Positions 9,059-18,550 of a stretch of DNA of 64,000 bases are shown piece by piece; within the stretch, counting starts at the first letter, position 1, and every line of letters starts with the position of its first letter. This stretch comes from Acidimicrobiales bacterium. GTDB taxonomy: Bacteria > Actinomycetota > Acidimicrobiia > Acidimicrobiales > Poriferisodalaceae. The notes beneath the pieces are model-generated. The model was not told the origin of the DNA. It did no database searches and worked only from the letters and a program-made list of their open reading frames with translations. The position numbers and the translations under genes are program-made. The stretch spans positions 26,029 through 90,028 of the forward strand of contig JASLTG010000012.1 in the NCBI GenBank assembly GCA_030743005.1. Reading direction: 5' to 3'.

Positions 9059-9434
9059 CGAGGATAGTGAGCGGTACCTTGGTTATTGGACCATTGTCTA
9101 TTCGGCAATGAGCTTCAATACTGGTTGGCTCTGTTAGTTCCAAAGTTGCCTGAACCAGGTTGTAACCGAACTTTCCCGGTTCGACAGTAACCGGTTGGAC
9201 GTTACGAACGTCCATTGACTCACCGTCAGCTTCGAAGGTCACCTCTAAAGCTGCTAAGCCCTGGTGTGTCTCAGGGCATCGAAGTAACACCATCAGGTGA
9301 GGCTGGATGGTGGTTGGGAAAGCCCCTTGGGGCGTCAATGAGAAATGAACCCCGGATAGGTCCAGCCGCGCCGACCCACCTTCAGCTTGACGCATTTCAA
9401 AGTGTTCGACAAAGAGCGCTGTAATGATCTCCAC
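9051..9434 (-). CDS. Hypothetical protein, predicted all-beta
   Basis: 127 residues with GTG start at 9434 and no clear ribosome site. Alternating hydrophobic stretches (LEVTFEADGESMDV, TVEPGKFGYNLVQATLEL, IEAHCRIDNGPITKVPLTIL) suggest a beta-sandwich. The pattern around LVQATLELTEPTSIEAHCRIDN resembles small actinobacterial proteins of unknown function found near regulators. Its stop codon lies inside the ribosome site of the FIST gene downstream, so the two form one operon. No function is assigned. Confidence 0.65.
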   Translation of the reverse strand: MEIITALFVEHFEMRQAEGGSARLDLSGVHFSLTPQGAFPTTIQPHLMVLLRCPETHQGLAALEVTFEADGESMDVRNVQPVTVEPGKFGYNLVQATLELTEPTSIEAHCRIDNGPITKVPLTILAP

Positions 9435-9554
9435 AAACTGAGATTATGCGGGGTGAAGCGCTTCGCCTCAAGTCTGTTGCAGGATTTCCAATTAAGGATA
9501 AGTTTTTCGCTGGATGTCACCTGTTCTCGCGGTGCAGAAAGTCTTGGAAATCGA

Positions 9555-10199
9555 ATGAGTTCTCACCATGATGCAGGTAGGGAAGTCCCGATGTTTCCCT
9601 TGGGGACGGTGCTTCTCCCAGGAGGCATTCTCCCCTTACACGTCTTCGAAGACCGTTACCGGGCATTAACTGAGTATTGCATCAGCAACGAAGCCCAATT
9701 TGGGGTAGTGCTGATTGAGAGAGGACAGGAGGTCGGCGGTGGTGATGTGAGGGCGCCTGTCGGCTGCCTGGCAGACATCATTCAACATGAAGTTTTCCCT
9801 GACGGAAGAGCAAATTTAGTTGCTTTAGGGACAACACGGATCGATATAAAAGAGTGGAAATCAAATCAGCCATACCCAACGGCGCTAGTCACCGAAATTG
9901 CTGATAGTTCCACTGAAGAGTCACCCGTTCGAGCCTTGGAGGTGTTGCGGCGGCTCTGCATGTTCGTCGAGGCCGCACAAAATAGGGGCTACAAAGTGCC
10001 ACCAATTGACGAACAAGCTTTGACAGTAGGCGTCGAGGCATCCGAACTCACGTATCGGATAGCTGACCTGACCCCGTCTGGACCGTTTGACCGGCAAAGA
10101 GTATTAACAGCCTCTAGCTGTGGAGAAAGATTGGACATAATCGAAGAACAGCTGCAGGGTCTGGAAGAGATTCTCTCAGCTGAGCAAGGTGAGCAGTAA
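9555..10199 (+). CDS. Lon N-terminal (substrate-binding) domain protein
   Basis: About 214 residues from the ATG at 9555; a longer frame reading upstream lacks the conserved start. The N-terminus reads MFPLGTVLLPGGILPLHVFEDRYRAL, the hallmark of the Lon LAN/substrate-recognition domain, followed by FGVVLIERGQEVGGGD and GTTRIDI. There is no ATPase or protease domain. Stand-alone Lon-N proteins are common in actinobacteria; their partner protease is unknown. It diverges from the 127-residue gene and begins a long plus-strand run. Confidence 0.85.
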   Translation: MSSHHDAGREVPMFPLGTVLLPGGILPLHVFEDRYRALTEYCISNEAQFGVVLIERGQEVGGGDVRAPVGCLADIIQHEVFPDGRANLVALGTTRIDIKEWKSNQPYPTALVTEIADSSTEESPVRALEVLRRLCMFVEAAQNRGYKVPPIDEQALTVGVEASELTYRIADLTPSGPFDRQRVLTASSCGERLDIIEEQLQGLEEILSAEQGEQ

Positions 10200-10265
10200 C
10201 TCTTTGTGGCGTCGGCCTGTGAGTCTGGCATGCTGAACGTTGGAAAGTCCGAGTTGGCAGGCACT

Positions 10266-10589
10266 ATGGCACGTGAAAATACAGGACTAAAGGCTGACTT
10301 CGAAGGTCTCGTTTCGACTTTGCGCGCCTACGTGAAACAAGAGACCCTTGGCCCAATCCGAGGACTCGGACGATATTTGGGCTTTGGGCTTGCAGGTACA
10401 GTTTGCTTCGCTATAGCCGAGGGCTTTTTGGTACTTGGCGTGGTCCGCGTTTTGCAAACCACAACTACAACCTTCAGAGACAATCTAAGTTTCGTTCCCT
10501 ATCTAGGGGGAGTGCTCGCTTCGGTAGCGTTTGTTTATCTAGCGGTGGTAGCCCTCAAACACGACGGAAAGCGACACGCGAATGACTAA
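10266..10589 (+). CDS. Small membrane protein, holin-like/phage-holin-superfamily type
   Basis: About 107 residues from the ATG at 10266 (a start further upstream at 10206 is possible but adds an unconvincing leader). A cytosolic helix (LVSTLRAYVKQETLGPIRGLGRYLGFG) precedes two transmembrane helices around FGLAGTVCFAIAEGFLVLGVV and LGGVLASVAFVYLAVVAL. This layout resembles the putative superfamily-III holin-X proteins of actinobacteria, which are chromosomal and not phage genes. It overlaps the next gene by eight bases. Function is unknown. Confidence 0.7.
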   Translation: MARENTGLKADFEGLVSTLRAYVKQETLGPIRGLGRYLGFGLAGTVCFAIAEGFLVLGVVRVLQTTTTTFRDNLSFVPYLGGVLASVAFVYLAVVALKHDGKRHAND

Positions 10590-10806
10590 CCGAAGCAGCG
10601 AATCCGATTCACGGATCACCTCCGACGATTTGCAGGAACGATTCAGCCGCCTAACCGGGGAGTCGGACGAGAACCCTGCTCCAATGCAACGTCCGGGCAT
10701 TGTCGCCGGGGCAGTACTGATTTCCGGAATGTTGGTCATCGCTTTCCTTCTTGGCCGACGCTTGGGCAATAAACGCTCCACCTTCGTAGAGATCGTCAGG
10801 GTCTAA
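10582..10806 (+). CDS. Small single-span membrane protein
   Basis: 74 residues. A polar N-terminal half (SDDLQERFSRLTGESDE) is followed by one transmembrane helix (IVAGAVLISGMLVIAFLLG) and a basic RRLGNKR anchor, which predicts the N-terminus outside or an uncleaved anchor. It overlaps the upstream membrane protein by eight bases and touches the next small gene, forming a set of three tiny coupled genes. Unrecognised; no function assigned. Confidence 0.65.
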   Translation: MTNRSSESDSRITSDDLQERFSRLTGESDENPAPMQRPGIVAGAVLISGMLVIAFLLGRRLGNKRSTFVEIVRV

Positions 10807-11042
10807 TGAAGATAAAGGATGAGATTAGCGGGATCAGGTTGAGCCGCTTTGTGAAGGCTTCTTGGCAACGAGGACGCCAAGGAAATGGGCTCTGGATGGC
10901 GTTCGCCATTGTTGCTGCGACAATGAGGGCCCTTCGTCACCTGAGTAAACGGAAACCGAGGACAGTACACAAGAGGGAGCTGTTGCCTGGCCAGTCGGTA
11001 AGGATCGATCATCTCCAAAGAAAACAAACCGGTAACGGCTGA
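10806..11042 (+). CDS. Small basic protein of unknown function
   Basis: 78 residues, strongly basic, with one hydrophobic patch (LWMAFAIVAATMRAL) that could be a short membrane or amphipathic helix, followed by SKRKPRTVHKRELLPGQSVRI. Its ATG shares a base with the upstream stop, and its TGA shares a base with the trmI ATG. The LLPGQSV.I motif with a preceding basic stretch resembles small actinobacterial proteins of unknown role. Gene reality is supported mainly by tight coupling to both neighbours. Confidence 0.55.
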   Translation: MKIKDEISGIRLSRFVKASWQRGRQGNGLWMAFAIVAATMRALRHLSKRKPRTVHKRELLPGQSVRIDHLQRKQTGNG

Positions 11043-11824
11043 TGGACGGTGAAGGCCCAGAGTTGAAGGCCGGAGAGCGGATCGTCCTGATCGACAATCG
11101 ACAACGACGATACCTAGTCGAATTGAAAGCAGGGGGAGAGTTCCATTCTCACGCAGGAGTCGTGCCCCATGATGAGATCATTGGCAGCCCTGAAGGAAGC
11201 GAGTATCGGACCGCCTCTAATGCTCGCTTCGTCGGATTGCGACCCACGCTTAGCGACCATGTTCTGAAAATGCCCAGAGGAGCCCAAGTTATTTACCCAA
11301 AGGATCTCGGCCCGATTCTGATGTTGGCGGATGTGTCACCAAAACAGCGGGTGCTTGAATCCGGCGTTGGCTCGGGGGCCCTCTCAACAACGCTTTTAAG
11401 GGCGGGTGCTTATGTCACCGGATATGAGATTCGGGAAGACTTTGCCGAAACCGCTAAATCTAATGTTGAGAAATTCCTTGGGCCTGACGCAATGGGGCAT
11501 TATGACGTCAAAATCCAGGACGCATATCAACCACATGTCGATGTTGGCTTCGATCGTGCAGTTCTGGATCTTCCAGAGCCCTGGCAGGTGGTTCCACATT
11601 TGGAGACATCGCTCCGCAGCGGCGGGATTCTGGTGGCGTACAACCCTTCAATAATCCAAGTTCAAAATTTACGAAAACGCCTAAGCGAAGGACCGTGGGC
11701 CTTGACTGAAACCGTCGAGGTTCTAAACCGCACGTGGCATGTCGAGGGAAATTCAGTACGCCCTGACCATCGAATGGTCGCACATACGGGCTTCTTGACA
11801 CACGCTCGTCTGATCGAAGCCTGA
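11042..11824 (+). CDS. trmI: tRNA (adenine-58-N1) methyltransferase TrmI
   Basis: 260 residues. A class I SAM-dependent methyltransferase that modifies A58 in the T-loop of tRNA. An N-terminal beta domain (ERIVLIDNRQRRYLVEL) is followed by PKDLGPILMLADVSPKQRVLESGVGSGALSTTL: the LE.GVGSGALS SAM-binding motif and the preceding YPKD motif are diagnostic. A later LDLPEPW motif marks the catalytic loop. In mycobacteria the trmI homologue lies just upstream of mpa, as here (with two genes between), so the neighbourhood agrees. Confidence 0.94.
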   Translation: MDGEGPELKAGERIVLIDNRQRRYLVELKAGGEFHSHAGVVPHDEIIGSPEGSEYRTASNARFVGLRPTLSDHVLKMPRGAQVIYPKDLGPILMLADVSPKQRVLESGVGSGALSTTLLRAGAYVTGYEIREDFAETAKSNVEKFLGPDAMGHYDVKIQDAYQPHVDVGFDRAVLDLPEPWQVVPHLETSLRSGGILVAYNPSIIQVQNLRKRLSEGPWALTETVEVLNRTWHVEGNSVRPDHRMVAHTGFLTHARLIEA

Positions 11825-11834
11825 GTGGGGCACA

Positions 11835-13013
11835 GTGGTCTTTGACGCACTTGCTGGGGTGCTTCTCTTATTGGCGGTAATAGCCGGTTGGCGGGGAGGC
11901 TTTATTGGTCGTCTCGGCGCATGGGTCGGTTTCGCAGTCGGAGGTTTAGCTACTGCGCGTTGGGTTGGATCAGCTATCGAGCTGGTAAACATAGACGGGC
12001 AAAACCAGCGACTTGCAGTGGCTGCTGCTGCTGTACTTCTAGGAGCATTCCTAGGTCACGGCGTTGGAAGACGCCTAGCGAGAGGCCTTCGGGGTTTAGT
12101 TCCCCGCCCTTTCCGTTGGGTCGACTCGATAATCGGTGTCTTCGTCGGGGTTGGATTCGTTGCTTTATTCATTTGGATACTACTTCCCCCTCTGGCCGCT
12201 GCTAACGGCTGGCCAGAGAGGCAGTCTGAACAGTCGAAAATCGTTGAACTTGTGGACCAGTACGCACCAATGACCCCATCAGCAACGGGTCTGTTGGGGC
12301 AACTCCTAGTCAACTGGTCCAGCATCTCCACGTTTCGTCCCGAAGAGGGTCCTCCAGACGTAGGTCAACCGCCAGAAGAGATTTCGGTAACTGCAGACGT
12401 TCTAGAAAGAGCAGCGGCGTCGGTCGTTCGAGTGCAAACCATCGCCTGTAGTCAACGACAAAATGGCACAGCCTTCGCTATTGCTCCGGGACTGGTTTTA
12501 ACTAACGCGCATGTGGTAGCTGGCGCCAAAAAAGTAGAAATTGCCTTGCCGGGTGAGGAGCTAAAACCGGCGACTGTCACTGCGTTTGACCCTGAACGAG
12601 ACCTTGCACTCATCCGTATTGAAGTTGAGCTACCTGCACTGTCACTTCAAACCCCACTAGAAGGACAACTGGCGGCTGTTATTGGCCACCCTCTAGGAGG
12701 TCCGCTACGCACAGCCCCAATTCGATTAGTCGAGCGGGTGACCGCGAATGGCGAAGACATCTACCGATCATTGGAGACAAAGAGAAAGATCTGGTTTGCA
12801 GCGGCGAATCTGAAATCGGGCGACAGTGGAGCCCCCGTAATCGACACCAATGGGGATGTGTTGGGCGTAGTCTTCTCGATAGCTCCAGCTACAGCCGCAG
12901 ATCACGAACGCGCCGCTTATGTCTTGGATAGATCCGAGATCGCTGGCTTTATGGCCGAAGTGGCCGCGTTCGAAGAACGTAGCGTTGTCAACACAGGCAA
13001 GTGTTTGAAATAG
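11835..13013 (+). CDS. MarP-like CvpA-trypsin membrane serine protease
   Basis: 392 residues from a GTG start. The N-terminal CvpA-type domain has four predicted membrane helices (ALAGVLLLLAVIAG to about residue 120, including GVFVGVGFVALFIWILL). A periplasmic trypsin-like domain follows, with the catalytic His in LTNAHVVAG, Asp in DPERDLALIRI and Ser in KSGDSGAPVID, plus GTAFAIAPG at the domain start. This is the architecture of mycobacterial MarP (Rv3671c), which cleaves peptidoglycan hydrolases during acid stress. All three catalytic residues are present, so it should be active; the substrate here is unknown. Confidence 0.88.
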   Translation: MVFDALAGVLLLLAVIAGWRGGFIGRLGAWVGFAVGGLATARWVGSAIELVNIDGQNQRLAVAAAAVLLGAFLGHGVGRRLARGLRGLVPRPFRWVDSIIGVFVGVGFVALFIWILLPPLAAANGWPERQSEQSKIVELVDQYAPMTPSATGLLGQLLVNWSSISTFRPEEGPPDVGQPPEEISVTADVLERAAASVVRVQTIACSQRQNGTAFAIAPGLVLTNAHVVAGAKKVEIALPGEELKPATVTAFDPERDLALIRIEVELPALSLQTPLEGQLAAVIGHPLGGPLRTAPIRLVERVTANGEDIYRSLETKRKIWFAAANLKSGDSGAPVIDTNGDVLGVVFSIAPATAADHERAAYVLDRSEIAGFMAEVAAFEERSVVNTGKCLK

Positions 13014-13044
13014 AGGTTCAGTCAGCGAGCGCTCCGAAGCCTAA

Positions 13045-13278
13045 CTAGGCCTCAATGTAAATACATTCCCCAGGACATTCTTCGGCCGACTCGATGACAG
13101 CGTCTAGCTGGCCGTCAGCAAAATTCGCGAGAGCCTCAGCGCCTCCCGGGTCCGACATGACGTTGCCATCTTCGACCACGTAGGCCAAACCATCGTCAAG
13201 CAAAGTGAATACGTCAGGTGCTATCTCTTCACAGAGACCGTCGCCTGTGCAGAGATCTTGGTCAATCCAGACCTTCAT
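13045..13278 (-). CDS. Single-cluster ferredoxin, P450-partner type
   Basis: 77 residues. The N-terminal MKVWIDQDLCTGDGLC has C..GDG.C in place of the four-cysteine motif: the second cysteine position is Gly-Asp, as in [3Fe-4S] ferredoxins that serve cytochromes P450. The last ligand is in ECPGECIYIE. Acidic overall, cytosolic. It is transcribed alone against the flanking plus-strand genes. No P450 or ferredoxin reductase gene is in the window, so its partner is unknown. Confidence 0.88.
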   Translation of the reverse strand: MKVWIDQDLCTGDGLCEEIAPDVFTLLDDGLAYVVEDGNVMSDPGGAEALANFADGQLDAVIESAEECPGECIYIEA

Positions 13279-13492
13279 TTTGGTGCCTTTCTTCTTCGTG
13301 CAAGAAAGCTCGGCTGTTCCAGGGGAAGCTCCACTCAGGGTGAAGTGGAGCAGAGATTAATTTACCTTGATCGAGAAGAGGAGGCACATCTTTCTTCAAA
13401 GGTTCTCGCCAAAGGATTTGATGGGTTGAGCCACTTCGAGCGCGGATTCGTGTAGCTTCCCGTCCAGACGCGAGCAATGGCTGAGGACCGCT

Positions 13493-15262
13493 ATGTCAAG
13501 CCAGGACGATATGAGTGACCAAGAAACCACTCCAGGGGACATATCCGCGCTTCGAAGTCAAATACGAGCTCTTGAATCTGAGGTAGGTCTTCTCCGACGC
13601 AAGCTGGTCGATACACCAAAGCGAGTCACAACCCTTGAGGAACGTCTTCTTGAAACCAAAGGACAGCTTGCTCAGGCAGTTTCGCAGAATGAAAAGCTCA
13701 CTTTCACGCTTCGCGAGGCCAGAGAACATATAGCAACACTGCGAGAAGAAGTAGAGAAGCTGACGCAACCTCCGTCGGCTTATGGGACCTTCATAGGCGC
13801 GAATGACGATGGAACTGTTGATGTCCATGCGAATGGGCGAAAGGTCAGGGTCAGTCTCCATCCAGATCTCCGTGGATCAGAGCTTGAAGCAGGGGCAGAA
13901 GTAGTTCTAAACGAATCCCTAAATGTAGTTATGTCACGTGACCCAGGAACTTCAGGTGAGGTAGTTGTCCTGAAAGAAGTGCTGTCTGACGGGCAGCGGG
14001 CGTTAGTGGCAGGCCGTGCCGACGAAGAGCGAGTGGTTGATCTAGGCGATCATTTAAAAGAACAGAAAATGAGGGCAGGGGACAGCCTGCTCTTAGACGC
14101 TCGGGCGAACCTGGTTCTCGAACGACTGCCCCGACCAGAAGTTGATGAACTGCTTTTGGAAGAGGTCCCAGACGTCACCTACGCAGCTATTGGCGGTTTG
14201 GACGGACAAATCGAGCAGATCACAGACGCGGTGGAACTTCCCTACTTGCATCAAGACCTTTTTCGGGAATACGACCTGCCAGCACCGAAAGGGATCCTCC
14301 TCTACGGGCCTCCAGGGTGCGGTAAGACCCTGATAGCCAAAGCTGTCGCGAATTCTCTAGCGAACAAAGTGGCGGAGGCCTCGGGGGACAAGGACGCCCA
14401 AAGCTTCTTTATCAATATCAAAGGGCCCGAACTTCTCAACAAGTACGTCGGTGAGACGGAAAGACAAATTAGGCAGATCTTTCAACGCGCTAGAGAAAAG
14501 GCAAGCGAGGGCTGGCCAGTCATCGTATTTTTCGATGAAATGGAGTCCCTGTTTCGCACGCGTGGAAGTGGGATTAGTTCCGACATGGAATCAACCGTGG
14601 TACCTCAGTTGCTCGCCGAAATCGACGGAGTTGAAGGCCTGAGGAACGTCATCGTGATCGGCGCTTCCAACCGAGAAGACCTGATCGATCCGGCTATTCT
14701 CCGGCCTGGCCGACTTGACGTAAAGATTAAGATTCATCGACCAGACGAGGCCGCTGCCTCAGCGATCTTTACCACCTACCTGACCCAGGACCTGCCGATT
14801 GATCCGATCGAGATCGAGGAACTCGGAGGTGGCGAGCCCGACAAAACGATACGGGTCATGATTGAACGCACTGTTGAAGAGATGTACCGACCCGAAGACC
14901 ACAACCAGTTTTTAGAGGTTACGTATCAAAACGGCGACAAAGAGATCATGTATTTCAAAGACTTCGCGTCCGGGGCCATGATTGAAAATATCGTTCGGCG
15001 GTCGAAGAAAACAGCGATAAAGCGTTCGATCGCAACTGGAAGCTATGGGATTCGGTTGGATGATTTATTGGGCTCCATTCGCCAGGAATACAAAGAGCAT
15101 GAGGATCTTCCGAACACGACTAATCCCGATGATTGGGCCAAAATCTCTGGCAAAAAGGGGGAGCGAATTGTTTTCATCCGAACGCTTCTCAGTGGCGACG
15201 ACGAATTCGACGGTGAGGGTGGACGGGCCATCGAACGTGTTCAAACAGGTCAGTATCTCTAA
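13493..15262 (+). CDS. mpa: Proteasome-associated AAA ATPase Mpa/ARC
   Basis: 589 residues. An N-terminal coiled coil (about residues 15-90, binds Pup) precedes two OB-type domains and the AAA domain: Walker A GPPGCGKT at residues 272-279 and Walker [10 protein letters not shown] at about 343-351. The protein ends in GQYL, the C-terminal motif by which Mpa docks on the 20S proteasome and opens its gate. Substrates tagged with Pup are unfolded and fed to PrcBA. It begins the Pup-proteasome gene run; the dop gene starts 28 bases downstream. Confidence 0.96.
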   Translation: MSSQDDMSDQETTPGDISALRSQIRALESEVGLLRRKLVDTPKRVTTLEERLLETKGQLAQAVSQNEKLTFTLREAREHIATLREEVEKLTQPPSAYGTFIGANDDGTVDVHANGRKVRVSLHPDLRGSELEAGAEVVLNESLNVVMSRDPGTSGEVVVLKEVLSDGQRALVAGRADEERVVDLGDHLKEQKMRAGDSLLLDARANLVLERLPRPEVDELLLEEVPDVTYAAIGGLDGQIEQITDAVELPYLHQDLFREYDLPAPKGILLYGPPGCGKTLIAKAVANSLANKVAEASGDKDAQSFFINIKGPELLNKYVGETERQIRQIFQRAREKASEGWPVIVFFDEMESLFRTRGSGISSDMESTVVPQLLAEIDGVEGLRNVIVIGASNREDLIDPAILRPGRLDVKIKIHRPDEAAASAIFTTYLTQDLPIDPIEIEELGGGEPDKTIRVMIERTVEEMYRPEDHNQFLEVTYQNGDKEIMYFKDFASGAMIENIVRRSKKTAIKRSIATGSYGIRLDDLLGSIRQEYKEHEDLPNTTNPDDWAKISGKKGERIVFIRTLLSGDDEFDGEGGRAIERVQTGQYL

Positions 15263-15290
15263 AGCCCCTCGGCGCAGCTAAGGTCGAACT

Positions 15291-16784
15291 GTGGCCGTTC
15301 ATAAGGTTCTAGGAATAGAGACCGAATTTGGGATTCTGCACCGCAATGATGGTGAGTCCAATCCTGTTGCAGCGTCGTCGATGATCATAAATGCCTATGT
15401 GAATGGCTTCCTAGAGCGACGCGTGGGTTGGGACTTTGAAGACGAACACCCTGGTGTCGACGCCAGAGGGTTCAACGAATTTGATGCGCTTGCGCCAGAA
15501 ATCGAAACCCATCTGGTCAACGCTGTACTTACCAACGGCGCTCGATACTACGTAGATCACGCTCACCCCGAACTGTCGACGCCAGAGTGCACGGATGCTC
15601 TTCAGTGCACTACCTACGATCGAGCAGCCGAAGAAATCCTGATTCGCTCTATGGAAAAGGCAAATGAGCTCCTCCCTCCGGGAGAAGAGCTCATTATCCA
15701 CAAGAACAACAGTGACGGCAAAGGAAACAGTTATGGGTGCCACGAGAACTATCTGGTGGATCGGGCGGTGCCCTTTGGACGGATAGTTCAGCAGGTAATG
15801 CCATTTTTTATTTCCCGGCAAGTATTTTGCGGCTCCGGGAAAATTGGTTCAGAAGCACCAGGGCTGACCCACGCCGACGTGCCGTTTCAAATAACTCAGC
15901 GTGCAGATTTTTTCGAGGAGGAAGTAGGCCTCGAGACCACCCTAAAGAGACCCATTGTTAATACGCGTGATGAGCCACATGCAGACAGCAAAAAGTACCG
16001 GAGACTTCATGTAATTGTGGGCGACGCCAATATGAGTGAGTTGCAGACTTATCTGAAACTCGGCACCACGGCAATCGTCTTGGCCATGATCGATGACGAT
16101 ATGGCACCTAGTGACTGCGTCTTCGAAACCCCGGTCCATACTCTTCGGCAGATCAGTTACGACATCGACTTGGCGATGGTTCATCGTCTACTTAACGGCC
16201 AGAAAGTGTCAGCTCTGGATGTCCAATGGGCCTATTACGCCGCTGCAGAAAAATGGGCCGACCGTCACGGTTTTGAAGTCGTCGGGGGCGAGACGATCGG
16301 CAAGGATCTAATGACGCGGTGGAATGACGTACTCGTGGCACTCGAGAGCGACCCGGACTCACTTGTAGACTCCATCGACTGGATAGCTAAACGACGCCTT
16401 TACGAGGGATACCGGTCCAGGCATAACCTTGACTGGTCGGACCCGAAGCTTGCAGCGCTGGATTTGCAGTATCACGATCTCAGACCAGATAAAGGCCTTG
16501 CTAGGCGCATAGGGCTGAAACGGATGACCGTTGACTCCGAAGTTGAAGTAGCTGTGGACAGCCCACCGCCGTCAACTCGCGCGTATTTCCGAGGTCGTTG
16601 CCTTGAACGATACCCAGACGAGATTGTTGCCGCGAATTGGGATTCCATGGTCTTTGACGTGGGCACTGACCCCCTGCGCCGCGTGCCAATGCTGGAGCCA
16701 TTGAGGGGAACCGCTGCACACGTCGCTAACTTGTTAGATGAGTGCGACAATGCAGCCGAGCTATTAAGGCGTTTGGGGACATGA
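15291..16784 (+). CDS. dop: Pup deamidase/depupylase Dop
   Basis: 497 residues with a GTG start (family N-terminus HKVLGIETEFGIL). Dop belongs to the carboxylate-amine ligase/glutamine-synthetase-like fold; it hydrolyses the amide bond between Pup and target lysines and deamidates Pup ending in Gln. The ATP/metal motif GIETEFG is at residues 8-14, and [18 protein letters not shown] and [22 protein letters not shown] are conserved with PafA. The Dop-specific loop region around SSMIINAYVNGF is present. Because the Pup encoded downstream ends in Glu, only the depupylase activity is needed here. Confidence 0.95.
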   Translation: MAVHKVLGIETEFGILHRNDGESNPVAASSMIINAYVNGFLERRVGWDFEDEHPGVDARGFNEFDALAPEIETHLVNAVLTNGARYYVDHAHPELSTPECTDALQCTTYDRAAEEILIRSMEKANELLPPGEELIIHKNNSDGKGNSYGCHENYLVDRAVPFGRIVQQVMPFFISRQVFCGSGKIGSEAPGLTHADVPFQITQRADFFEEEVGLETTLKRPIVNTRDEPHADSKKYRRLHVIVGDANMSELQTYLKLGTTAIVLAMIDDDMAPSDCVFETPVHTLRQISYDIDLAMVHRLLNGQKVSALDVQWAYYAAAEKWADRHGFEVVGGETIGKDLMTRWNDVLVALESDPDSLVDSIDWIAKRRLYEGYRSRHNLDWSDPKLAALDLQYHDLRPDKGLARRIGLKRMTVDSEVEVAVDSPPPSTRAYFRGRCLERYPDEIVAANWDSMVFDVGTDPLRRVPMLEPLRGTAAHVANLLDECDNAAELLRRLGT

Positions 16785-16820
16785 GAACCCAATAGAATTA
16801 TCAAGAGTAGGAGGCTTTTC

Positions 16821-17012
16821 ATGGCTGAACGAGAACAAAGGCGCCGGCCGGCACCACGGACCGACGAGGTCGAAGTTGATGACGCGGTAAGTGCTGACTC
16901 TGGAGAGGAATTAAAAGCTGAGTTAGATGATCTGCTCGACGAAATAGACGACGTGCTTGAAACCAATGCCGAAGAATTCGTCAAAAACTATGTACAAAAG
17001 GGCGGCGAGTGA
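16821..17012 (+). CDS. pup: Prokaryotic ubiquitin-like protein Pup
   Basis: 63 residues, acidic and largely disordered except the helix [18 protein letters not shown] that binds the Mpa coiled coil. The C-terminus is KGGE, so the glutamate used by PafA to attach Pup to lysines is already encoded and no deamidation is required (mycobacterial Pup ends GGQ). A strong ribosome site AGGAGG (16809-16814) lies six bases before the ATG. Its stop overlaps the prcB start by four bases. Confidence 0.96.
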   Translation: MAEREQRRRPAPRTDEVEVDDAVSADSGEELKAELDDLLDEIDDVLETNAEEFVKNYVQKGGE

Positions 17013-17794
17013 GTTCCATGCCGTTCTACGTTCCAGGCGAAGATCCTGGAACCGACTTCTTAAACCTGCTCCGCCGAAATGGGCTTGACCCGTTCCCGAC
17101 TACCTTGCCCGGCACGATCGATGCAGGGCACGCCACAACCGTGTTGGCTTTGCGGTGCACCGGGGGAGTAGTGGTTGCCGGAGACCGGCGCGCAACAGCC
17201 GGACATCTGATCAGCCACCGGGACATGCAAAAAGTGTTCCCTGCCGACGAACATTCCGCAGTTGCTATTGCTGGGGCCGCAGGACCAGCAATCCAGATGG
17301 TGCGCGTATTTCAACTGCAACTCGAGTATTACGAAAAGATCGAAGGTAAGCCGCTGACCTTGGAAGGTAAAGCGAACCAACTCGCAGAGATGCTCCGAGG
17401 GCACCTTCCACAGGCGATGCAAGGTTTAGCCGTGGTGCCGATTTTTGCTGGTTTTGACCAGACTCGGGAGAGCGGTCGGCTTTTCCAGTTCGATGTGACC
17501 GGCGGTCGCTACGAAGAACAGGATTATGCAACGAGTGGGTCGGGAAGTCTTCACGCCGGCACGGTCATAAAACTTGGATATCGGAAGGACCTATCCGAAT
17601 CTGAGGCGTTGTCACTAGCGGTAAAGGCTCTTTGGCACGCGGCGGATGAAGACAGTGCAACGGGAGGCCCGGACCCCATACGTGGTATTTACCCGGTACT
17701 CACAGTCATAACGGACCAAGGTTTCCGTCAGCTGAGCGACGAGGAGTCAGGTGCGGTCTTCGCGGACTTCAGAGAAGAACTAGCAGAAGGGTAA
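17009..17794 (+). CDS. prcB: 20S proteasome beta subunit PrcB
   Basis: 261 residues, GTG start overlapping pup. A propeptide of about 42 residues ends at GHA before the catalytic Thr43 in [20 protein letters not shown] follows, holding the conserved Asp and Arg, and GGVVVAGD is the usual strand. Autocleavage exposes the threonine as nucleophile. The propeptide is shorter than in Mycobacterium tuberculosis (57 residues). It assembles with PrcA, encoded eight bases downstream. Confidence 0.96.
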   Translation: MSSMPFYVPGEDPGTDFLNLLRRNGLDPFPTTLPGTIDAGHATTVLALRCTGGVVVAGDRRATAGHLISHRDMQKVFPADEHSAVAIAGAAGPAIQMVRVFQLQLEYYEKIEGKPLTLEGKANQLAEMLRGHLPQAMQGLAVVPIFAGFDQTRESGRLFQFDVTGGRYEEQDYATSGSGSLHAGTVIKLGYRKDLSESEALSLAVKALWHAADEDSATGGPDPIRGIYPVLTVITDQGFRQLSDEESGAVFADFREELAEG

Positions 17795-17802
17795 AAGCAG
17801 AT

Positions 17803-18483
17803 ATGGCGATGCCTGGCATGTACGTAAGTCCCGAACAGTTAATGCAGGACCGAGCTGACTACGCGCGAAAAGGAATTTCACGCGGCCGCAGTCTGGCCGC
17901 CGTGGAATACCAAGGAGGCATTGCTCTGGTTGCAGAGAATGCGAGCTCGACACTCAGGAAGGTCTCAGAAATATACGATCGAATAGCCTTCGGCGGTGTC
18001 GGTAGGTACAACGAATTCGATCAACTTCGAATTGCCGGTGTTCGCTACGCCGAACTGAAGGGGTACCAATACAGTCGCGAAGACGTCGACGCCCGTAGCC
18101 TTGCAAATCAATACGCTCAAATGCTTGGCCAAATCTTTACTCATGAAATGAAGCCCATGGAAGTAGAAATCGTTGTGGCTGAAATTGACTCAAATGGAGC
18201 TCCTGAGCTCTACAGGATTCAGTATGACGGTACCGTGGCCGATGAGCAGCACTGGTGCTGTATTGGTGGCGATTCAGAAGCAGTACTAGACCGGCTGAGT
18301 GACGGGTGGTCTCAAGATCTCGACCGTGATGCCGCAGTGCGGCTTGCTGTTACAGCCTTAGCGGGGACTGATCGATCGATCTCAGCACAAGAACTGGAGG
18401 TAGCCGTCCTGGCTTCCGACAACGGCCGGCGCTGCTTTGTAAGACTCGAAGACGCGGAGACTGACGCTTTATTAGCTATCTGA
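17803..18483 (+). CDS. prcA: 20S proteasome alpha subunit PrcA
   Basis: 226 residues. The N-terminus MYVSPEQLMQDRADYARKG is the gate-forming segment of actinobacterial PrcA (family consensus PEQ.M.ERSE.ARKGI), followed by GRSLAAVEYQGGIALVAEN. It lacks a catalytic threonine, as alpha subunits do. It forms the outer rings that the Mpa GQYL tail contacts. Located between prcB and pafA; a hairpin lies in the 67-base gap to pafA. Confidence 0.95.
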   Translation: MAMPGMYVSPEQLMQDRADYARKGISRGRSLAAVEYQGGIALVAENASSTLRKVSEIYDRIAFGGVGRYNEFDQLRIAGVRYAELKGYQYSREDVDARSLANQYAQMLGQIFTHEMKPMEVEIVVAEIDSNGAPELYRIQYDGTVADEQHWCCIGGDSEAVLDRLSDGWSQDLDRDAAVRLAVTALAGTDRSISAQELEVAVLASDNGRRCFVRLEDAETDALLAI

Positions 18484-18502
18484 ATAGTCCAAACCTGTGA
18501 TG

Positions 18503-18535
18503 CTTCTCCAGGCACCAGTTCGCCTGGATCGGAAG
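18503..18535. terminator. Stem-loop between prcA and pafA, candidate attenuator or intra-operon terminator
   Basis: TCCAGGC (18507-18513) and GCCTGGA (18522-18528) form a perfect 7-bp stem with an 8-base loop. Outer arms CTTC (18503-18506) and GAAG (18532-18535) extend it across a small internal bulge. It begins 20 bases after the prcA stop and ends 16 bases before the pafA GTG. No T-run follows, so it may be an RNA-processing or attenuation structure rather than a terminator. Confidence 0.45.
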
Positions 18536-18550
18536 AAGTAACGATACGGT

